DNA of 55,031 nt. Origin: Deltaproteobacteria bacterium (GTDB taxonomy: Bacteria; Desulfobacterota; Syntrophobacteria; BM002). The notes under the pieces are model-generated. The model searched no databases, was not told the DNA's origin, and saw only the letters and a list, made by a program, of their open reading frames with translations. This document shows positions 51,494 through 55,031 of the stretch, in pieces. The stretch lies in contig JAJDNB010000003.1 of NCBI GenBank assembly GCA_022340905.1, positions 1-55,031 of the forward strand. The letters run 5' to 3'. Position numbers and translations under genes: made by a program. Position 1 is the stretch's first letter. Every line of letters begins with the position of its first letter.

Positions 51494-52654
51494 CTAAGGA
51501 GCCAGGGCCCAAGTGTTGTCCTTCACCACCACCATTTCAAAGGCGTCTTTGGTAAGGCCATTGTGGTCTGTGGGAGAGAAATTGAACACACCGTGTTGAC
51601 CAACGAAGTTCTTTCGGTTCTCAATGTAGTCCCTAATCTTGGCTGAATCGGGTCCAACACTCCTCAGGGCATCAATAACCAGGTTGAGTGAATCCCAGGC
51701 ATGCCCACCAAAAGATGATACGGGTTCATTGTATTTTTGTTCGTAGGACTCATTGTAAAGCATTATTACCTTTTTTTGCGGATCGTCGTCAGCAACGAGT
51801 AGCGGAATATTGACCTTGCCCAGAGGACAAAAAACGCCTTCAGCGGCACCGGCGGCCAGCTCGATGTTTTTTGGACTCCCAAAACCATGGCTCTGAAAGA
51901 AGGGGATGGATGTCATTCCCAGGTCTCTCCAGTTTTTAACTGCCAGGACCTGGGTGGGTCCCACAGACCAGTTTACAATTGCCTGGGCTTCTGTGCCACG
52001 AATGCGGGTGAGTTGGGCGGTAATATCGGTATCCTTGGGACCGTAGCGTTCATCTGCCACTATTTCTATGCCGACTTCAGGGGCTAACCGTAATAACTCT
52101 TCGCGACCGCTGGCACCGAACCCAGTTGAAACGCTCATGATGGCTATTTTAGTGATGCCCTTTTTCAGCAGATAATCATAAATTTTTTCAACTGCATGGG
52201 TGTCCGATTGCGGTACCTTGAAAATCCACTTTCGCTCTGCCACCGGCGTCACAATCTTGTTGCTGGCAGCACAAGAAACCAAGGGGATCTTTTCTTCATT
52301 CGCAATTTTGACAACCGCTAGGGTATTACCACTGAGGCTGGGACCAATGATCACCGGGACATTATCTGTCTTTATTAGCCGTTTAACCGCAAGAACGCAT
52401 TTGGTCTCGTCGCTTTCGTCATCATAGACTATGACCTCCAGTTTATGGCCATTGATACCACCTGCATTGTTTACTGCCTCCTCGATCATCTCGACCGTCT
52501 TCTTTTCGGGTTCACCGAGGAACGATGCGCGGCCAGTAACTGAGAAAACAGCGCCAACTTTGTAAGGTTCCTTCTCTTTCGCGCACGAAAATACCAAAAC
52601 AAGTGAGATTGTCAACACCAACCCTATCCATATCGCTCTTCCCTTTATCTTCAT
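51494..52654 (-). CDS. livK: Periplasmic substrate-binding lipoprotein of liv-type transporter
   Basis: A 386-residue type I binding protein. Residues 1-23 form a lipoprotein signal with the acylated cysteine at Cys24 (LVFSCAKEKE). The mature part shows YKVGAVFSVTGRASFLGEPE, VIIGPSLSGNTLAVVKIANE and the C-terminal lobe (SFGGHAWDSLNLVIDALRSV) typical of LivK/amide-binding proteins. The ligand is not known; operon partners paaK and iorAB suggest arylacetates or aromatic amino acids. AGGAGG stands nine bases before ATG. It is the first structural gene behind the attenuator. Confidence 0.92.
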   Translation of the reverse strand: MKIKGRAIWIGLVLTISLVLVFSCAKEKEPYKVGAVFSVTGRASFLGEPEKKTVEMIEEAVNNAGGINGHKLEVIVYDDESDETKCVLAVKRLIKTDNVPVIIGPSLSGNTLAVVKIANEEKIPLVSCAASNKIVTPVAERKWIFKVPQSDTHAVEKIYDYLLKKGITKIAIMSVSTGFGASGREELLRLAPEVGIEIVADERYGPKDTDITAQLTRIRGTEAQAIVNWSVGPTQVLAVKNWRDLGMTSIPFFQSHGFGSPKNIELAAGAAEGVFCPLGKVNIPLLVADDDPQKKVIMLYNESYEQKYNEPVSSFGGHAWDSLNLVIDALRSVGPDSAKIRDYIENRKNFVGQHGVFNFSPTDHNGLTKDAFEMVVVKDNTWALAP

Positions 52655-52824
52655 TTATTTTCCCTCCTGTAGATCACATGGCATCATAATCTGTTGCACC
52701 AATTTCGATGGAGTGTCACCTCCTTTCGCCTGTACGTTGGATTTTAGCTATAGTTGATAAGTCGCACTTTGTATCACGCACCCACAAGCTCTATAAAAAA
52801 ATCCTTTCGGGGGTAGAATGTAAC

Positions 52825-52850
52825 AAAAAAAGCCGCTTTCGAGTAGCGGC
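52825..52850 (-). terminator. Second (tandem) terminator in liv leader
   Basis: On the minus strand GCCGCT-ACTCGAA-AGCGGC is followed by seven T. It is 13 bases behind the first leader terminator and 170 bases ahead of livK. Confidence 0.8.
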
Positions 52851-52862
52851 CTCTTTGAAGAC

Positions 52863-52988
52863 AAAAAAGCCGCAGGCAGCTGAGTCTGCCCCCGGCCTCA
52901 ATTCTGCAGATTGGACAGGGCTAGCGGACAGACCTCTCCCCACTACAATAGTAAAAAGAGCGATAATAAATCTGGAGAATGGTCTGTC
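52863..52988 (-). promoter_or_regulatory. Aromatic-amino-acid attenuator of the liv-paaK-iorAB operon
   Basis: Four RNA segments can be traced on the minus strand. Segment 1 (52988-52974, GACAGACC...TCTCC) pairs with segment 2 (52939-52927) as 8+5 base pairs with a two-base bulge; the tyrosine codons lie in the loop. Segment 2 (52934-52926, GGTCTGTCC) can instead pair nine bases with segment 3 (52891-52883, GGGCAGACT), the 5' arm of a terminator. Segment 3 with segment 4 (GCCGGGGGCAG/CTGCCTGCGGC, 52896-52869) forms a stem followed by six T. These exclusive pairings, with the leader stop codon beside segment 2, match trp/phe-type attenuators. No experiment supports it; the pairing is by eye. 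Confidence 0.75.
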
Positions 52989-53004
52989 TCATAGAGAAGG
53001 CCAT
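52921..53004 (-). CDS. 27-residue leader peptide rich in tyrosine
   Basis: A short ORF ahead of livK with a good ribosome site (GGGAG, six bases before ATG). The peptide is MAFSMRQTILQIYYRSFYYC followed by SGERSVR. Residues 13-19 contain four tyrosines and one phenylalanine within seven codons (Tyr13, Tyr14, Phe17, Tyr18, Tyr19). Codons 6-10 overlap RNA segment 1 and codons 21-27 segment 2 of the attenuator; the stop lies just beyond. The product itself is probably inactive: its translation is the sensor. Too short to be found by length-based gene calling. Confidence 0.72.
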   Translation of the reverse strand: MAFSMRQTILQIYYRSFYYCSGERSVR

Positions 53005-53046
53005 GAAGTACTCCCGACTCCTTGCCTTTCGGATGAATAATGCTAT

Positions 53047-53075
53047 ACCATAGAAAATAGGCTGGTTTGTGTCAA
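53047..53075 (-). promoter_or_regulatory. Promoter of liv-paaK-iorAB leader
   Basis: On the minus strand TTGACA (53075-53070), a 17-base spacer and TATGGT (53052-53047). The predicted start near 53040 leaves about 36 bases before the leader peptide ATG. Confidence 0.72.
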
Positions 53076-53133
53076 GAACAAAAGGTAGGTAAACATATCA
53101 ACATTTTCCGGGACACATATCTGGGACCAAACA

Positions 53134-53874
53134 GTGAAGAAATACCGGCTTCAGGAACTCGGAAAAATCATCGAATACATCCTCCTTTACCGACCAGATG
53201 AATTCGGACTATTTTTGGACGATGATGGCTCCCTTCCAATCAAAGAACTCATGTGGGCCCTGCATGAGGAAGAAGGATGGAAACACATCCGTTTGGGCGA
53301 TCTCAAAGAACTCATTTTCTCCCAATCTGAGTTAGATTTTATCTTAGGGGAAAATTCTATCAAACTTAAAGAACCGAGGGGTGAGATAAACTCATCCACA
53401 GTCCCGCCTCGATTGCTCTTTTACGGCGCAAAAAGAAAGGCTTACCCCGTGATCCTCAAGCATGGACTTAAGCCAGCAGGCCGTCCCTATGTGCCTCTGG
53501 CCACAACAGAGGAAATAGCCCTGCGTATTGGTAGGCGTCGTGATCCCAAACCCATTCTGTTGACCATCCATGCAGCTCAGGCCCATGATGAAGGCCACGC
53601 CTTTTCTCTCGGTGGTGAATTTCTCTATTTAGTAAAAACTCTCCCCCCCAGCTTCCTGAGCGGCCCACCTCTCCGAGAGTCTGCCAAGCCTGCTAAGGTC
53701 TTACGGCCGAAACTCCCTAAGCCTCGCAAAGTAGACACCCCTGAGATGACTGGTTCTTTTTTTCTCGATCCCGCCAAAGACCCAGACCCGATGAGAAGAG
53801 AGAGAAGGAAAAAGGATAAAGAGCGCAAGCTCCAGAGAAGCCGCGAGCGGCGTCTTAAAAGAACCGGGAGATAA
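53134..53874 (+). CDS. Divergent RNA 2'-phosphotransferase (Tpt1/KptA)-like protein with basic tail
   Basis: A 246-residue protein. Residues 5-75 resemble the N-terminal lobe of Tpt1/KptA (LGKIIEYILLYRPDEFGLFL), residues 95-180 the ADP-ribosyltransferase-like lobe (LFYGAKRKAYPVILKHGLKP to GEFLYLVKTLPP). The active-site Arg-His pair in the usual LRHxP motif is replaced by Leu18-Tyr19. The His of YHGT is Tyr, and both histidines of RxHVHL are changed (RPYVPL). Residues 218-246 form a very basic tail (RRERRKKDKERKLQRSRERR) likely to bind RNA. Canonical tRNA 2'-phosphate removal is doubtful; it may bind or modify RNA in another way. GTG start; divergent from the liv leader. Confidence 0.7.
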   Translation: MKKYRLQELGKIIEYILLYRPDEFGLFLDDDGSLPIKELMWALHEEEGWKHIRLGDLKELIFSQSELDFILGENSIKLKEPRGEINSSTVPPRLLFYGAKRKAYPVILKHGLKPAGRPYVPLATTEEIALRIGRRRDPKPILLTIHAAQAHDEGHAFSLGGEFLYLVKTLPPSFLSGPPLRESAKPAKVLRPKLPKPRKVDTPEMTGSFFLDPAKDPDPMRRERRKKDKERKLQRSRERRLKRTGR

Positions 53875-53875
53875 A

Positions 53876-54085
53876 CAGCTGCCAGCTGGTAGCTCGCAGC
53901 GGGCAGATTAAGGCGACGGGGAGACACGGCGACGCGGTGAGAAGGTCTGAGAACAGAGGACAGCAAGTCAAATCGTCAACTAGTCCAATAGTCAAATGGT
54001 TATGAACTGATTCAACGACGAGTTAACGATTTGACGAATTGACCAATTGACAGTTTCTACGATTTTTACGATTTCTGCGACTTCC
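53876..54085. repeat. Mixed word repeats: CAGCTGCCAGCTGG, GTCAAATCGTCAA, ACGATTTTTACGATTT
   Basis: CAGCTGCCAGCTGGTAGCTC (53878-53897) is followed by GACACGGCGACGCGGTGAG, then CAAGTCAAATCGTCAACTAG and CCAATAGTCAAATGG. The inverse arm is ACGATTTGACGAATTGACCA (54025-54044) with ATTGACAG, and CTACGATTTTTACGATTTC closes the run (54058-54076). The gap has no gene. Confidence 0.65.
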
Positions 54086-54110
54086 ATGTGGGATAGACAA
54101 CCAAAAATGG

Positions 54111-54140
54111 TTGACGAACCAAAAGGCAGGAATGTAAAGT
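54111..54140 (+). promoter_or_regulatory. Promoter of candidate structured RNA
   Basis: TTGACG (54111-54116), an 18-base spacer and TAAAGT (54135-54140). The start would fall near 54147, at the base of the outer stem of the RNA. Confidence 0.5.
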
Positions 54141-54146
54141 AAATTT

Positions 54147-54303
54147 AACTCCTACTGGCTCTCCGGCCGCGGGTCCTTAGGGCCGCAAGCGTTTGCTACC
54201 GCTTCCTTTCGCAAGTAGGTTACTGGCAACGAAAGCGAATCCTGTGGGTGGGGCCGGTAAAGGTCGGTGGGAGATCTACTGCGGGGCTTCGGCCCCGCTT
54301 TTT
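54147..54303 (+). ncRNA. Candidate structured small RNA (about 157 nt), possibly 6S-like
   Basis: The stretch has no ORF but strong pairing. The outer helix joins CTCC (54149) to GGAG (54270-54273), ACTGGC (54154-54159) to GTCGGT (54263-54268) and CCGGCC (54163-54168) to GGCCGG (54252-54257). An inner helix joins CGTTTGC to GCAACG. A classic terminator ends it: GCGGGGC-TTCG-GCCCCGC plus five T (54281-54303). A long rod with internal bulges and own promoter and terminator recalls 6S RNA, but I cannot match the conserved 6S bulge sequence, so the family is open. Confidence 0.6.
54281..54303 (+). terminator. Terminator of the candidate RNA
   Basis: A perfect seven-pair GC stem with TTCG tetraloop and a five-T tail. 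It also lies 120 bases before the convergent Smr gene end. Confidence 0.88.
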
Positions 54304-54339
54304 CATCTTGGTAAGTGGCAAGCAGTGTGTGATCACATT

Positions 54340-54388
54340 GAACAATCAACTACTTGACCAATTCCCTAATTTTCTAATTCTCTAATTA
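54340..54388. repeat. AATTTTCTAATTCTCTAATTA word repeat
   Basis: CAATCAACTACTTGACCAAT and CCTAATTTTCTAATTCTCTA; related to words at 16380-16432 and 54025-54053. Confidence 0.55.
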
Positions 54389-54422
54389 ACCCCTTGCTGC
54401 CTACAGCCTTCAGGTACGTGCG

Positions 54423-54992
54423 TCACCCCCCACCCCCTTCCCCTTCAGGCTCCTTGACTGGCCCCAGTTCCACCACGGTGGCACCCCACCCGCCAGATTC
54501 CGCGGGAGCATCATAAAATGCGACAACTCGTTGATCCCGTGCTAACAGACTCTGCACCCGACGGCGGAGGGCACCTGAACCTTTCCCGTGAATTATTTTG
54601 ACCAGATAAATGCCAGCGTTCTGCGACTGATGGATAAACTCCTCCAACAGCGACGGTAACTCTTTAGGAGAAAAGGTGTGGAGGTCTAAGGTGTCACTAG
54701 GACCTACTACCACTGCCTCCCCTTGTGACAAGTCAGCCAAAATTTCCTCCCCATCCGAGTGACAACTTGCTTCTGAAGAGTGAAAGACCCGCAGTTTGCT
54801 GAAATGTTCCAGTGGATTGTCTAAAAGTAACCAGAGCACAACCAAGAAAAACGAAATGGAGAAACCTAAGTTTTCTTCTTCTAGCAAAAAAAACAGTCCA
54901 GCAACGAAACAGAGCAGCAGCAGAACCCATCGCCCCAGTTCAATAATTCTCCGGTCAAGAACCGGGCAATTCTCTTCATTTCTTTTGTTCAA
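54423..54992 (-). CDS. Membrane protein with C-terminal Smr domain
   Basis: A 189-residue protein. Residues 20-58 form two hydrophobic helices. Residues 100-175 form a small MutS-related (Smr) domain: LDLHTFSPKELPSLLEEFI carries the LDLHG-like motif, and VKIIHGKGSGALRRRV the HGxGxG nucleic-acid loop. Stand-alone Smr domains cut or bind branched DNA or RNA; coupling to a membrane anchor is uncommon. TTG at 54992 is the only start in the frame before an upstream stop. The glycine-rich end (PEGEGGGG) is low complexity. Confidence 0.78.
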   Translation of the reverse strand: MNKRNEENCPVLDRRIIELGRWVLLLLCFVAGLFFLLEEENLGFSISFFLVVLWLLLDNPLEHFSKLRVFHSSEASCHSDGEEILADLSQGEAVVVGPSDTLDLHTFSPKELPSLLEEFIHQSQNAGIYLVKIIHGKGSGALRRRVQSLLARDQRVVAFYDAPAESGGWGATVVELGPVKEPEGEGGGG

Positions 54993-55031
54993 CTTCTCTG
55001 TTGCCTTCCTAAGCCTTCCTCTTACCCATCA

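Noticed and set aside
52708-53040. 110-codon plus-strand frame over the liv leader
   Set aside because: Composition is not protein-like and it runs through the terminator hairpins; the minus-strand leader explains the sequence better.
52825-53040. Riboswitch or stand-alone small RNA upstream of livK
   Set aside because: No known aptamer consensus could be matched, and the aromatic leader ORF with exclusive stems explains the structure better.

Overview
The window reads as chromosomal DNA of a sulfate- or sulfite-reducing deltaproteobacterium (Desulfobacterota). The clearest sign is a dissimilatory sulfite reductase locus (dsrD, then dsrA-dsrB-dsrN-dsrC). DsrD normally accompanies the reductive type of the enzyme. 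Anaerobic CoA- and ferredoxin-linked genes (iorAB, paaK, a liv-type transporter, HIBYL-CoA hydrolase-like) fit that picture. I saw no tRNA, rRNA, CRISPR array, transposase or phage module. Both ends are open, and the left end cuts an NAD-dependent epimerase.

Layout. 1-4.8 kb: epimerase fragment, clan-A glycoside hydrolase, HIBYL-CoA hydrolase-like protein, ADP-ribosylglycohydrolase and an HD phosphohydrolase. 4.8-8.8 kb: a three-gene signalling cluster read leftwards (MerR-PAS-cyclase-like protein, membrane triple-GAF protein, receiver-like protein) in which the usual catalytic residues are missing. 8.8-9.3 kb: an AT-rich divergent control region with repeated TATACWGT-like sites. 9.3-13.4 kb: CCA/poly(A) polymerase family protein, small unknown protein, left-handed beta-helix protein, HU/IHF and a methyltransferase. 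13.5-18.4 kb: a leftward run of two TPR proteins, FKBP, unknown protein, metallo-beta-lactamase-fold hydrolase, zinc-ribbon protein and BPL_N protein. 18.5-23.9 kb: the dsr locus. 24.2-27.2 kb: putA. 27.4-30.4 kb: possible kinase-fold protein, RimK-like ATP-grasp and TsaC-like protein. 30.5-35.4 kb: hisC-cmk-rpsA-sppA. 35.9-43 kb: radical SAM protein, porin, GDT1-type protein, holin-like membrane protein, PrmA, DUF364 protein, FmdB-like protein, cNMP-PilZ protein and zinc-ribbon protein. 43.1-53.1 kb: a large leftward operon livK-H-M-G-F, paaK, iorA, iorB and a calcium-binding lipoprotein-like gene. 53.1-55 kb: divergent KptA-like protein, a candidate structured RNA and an Smr-domain membrane protein.

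Two regulatory systems stand out. First, the liv-paaK-iorAB operon is preceded by a consensus promoter, a 27-codon leader peptide with the run Ile-Tyr-Tyr-Arg-Ser-Phe-Tyr-Tyr, mutually exclusive RNA stems and tandem terminators. This is the layout of a ribosome-mediated attenuator sensing aromatic aminoacyl-tRNA. It suggests that transporter, ligase and oxidoreductase form an aryl-acid to aromatic-amino-acid salvage route induced by tyrosine/phenylalanine shortage. Second, dsrD and dsrA each have a near-consensus promoter followed by the same 16-base palindromic element, GAGTGAATTGATTCAC, whose GTGAA-N4-TTCAC core matches Rex (NADH/NAD+ sensor) sites. dsrD lies upstream of dsrAB as its own unit with its own terminator.

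The gaps between genes carry several families of short degenerate words (for example GATGTGAGATATGAGATGTG, TTAGGAGATAGGAG, CCCTATGCTCTATGCC, TTTCAGGTTTCAGG), often with an inverted second arm. No feature class I know explains them well.
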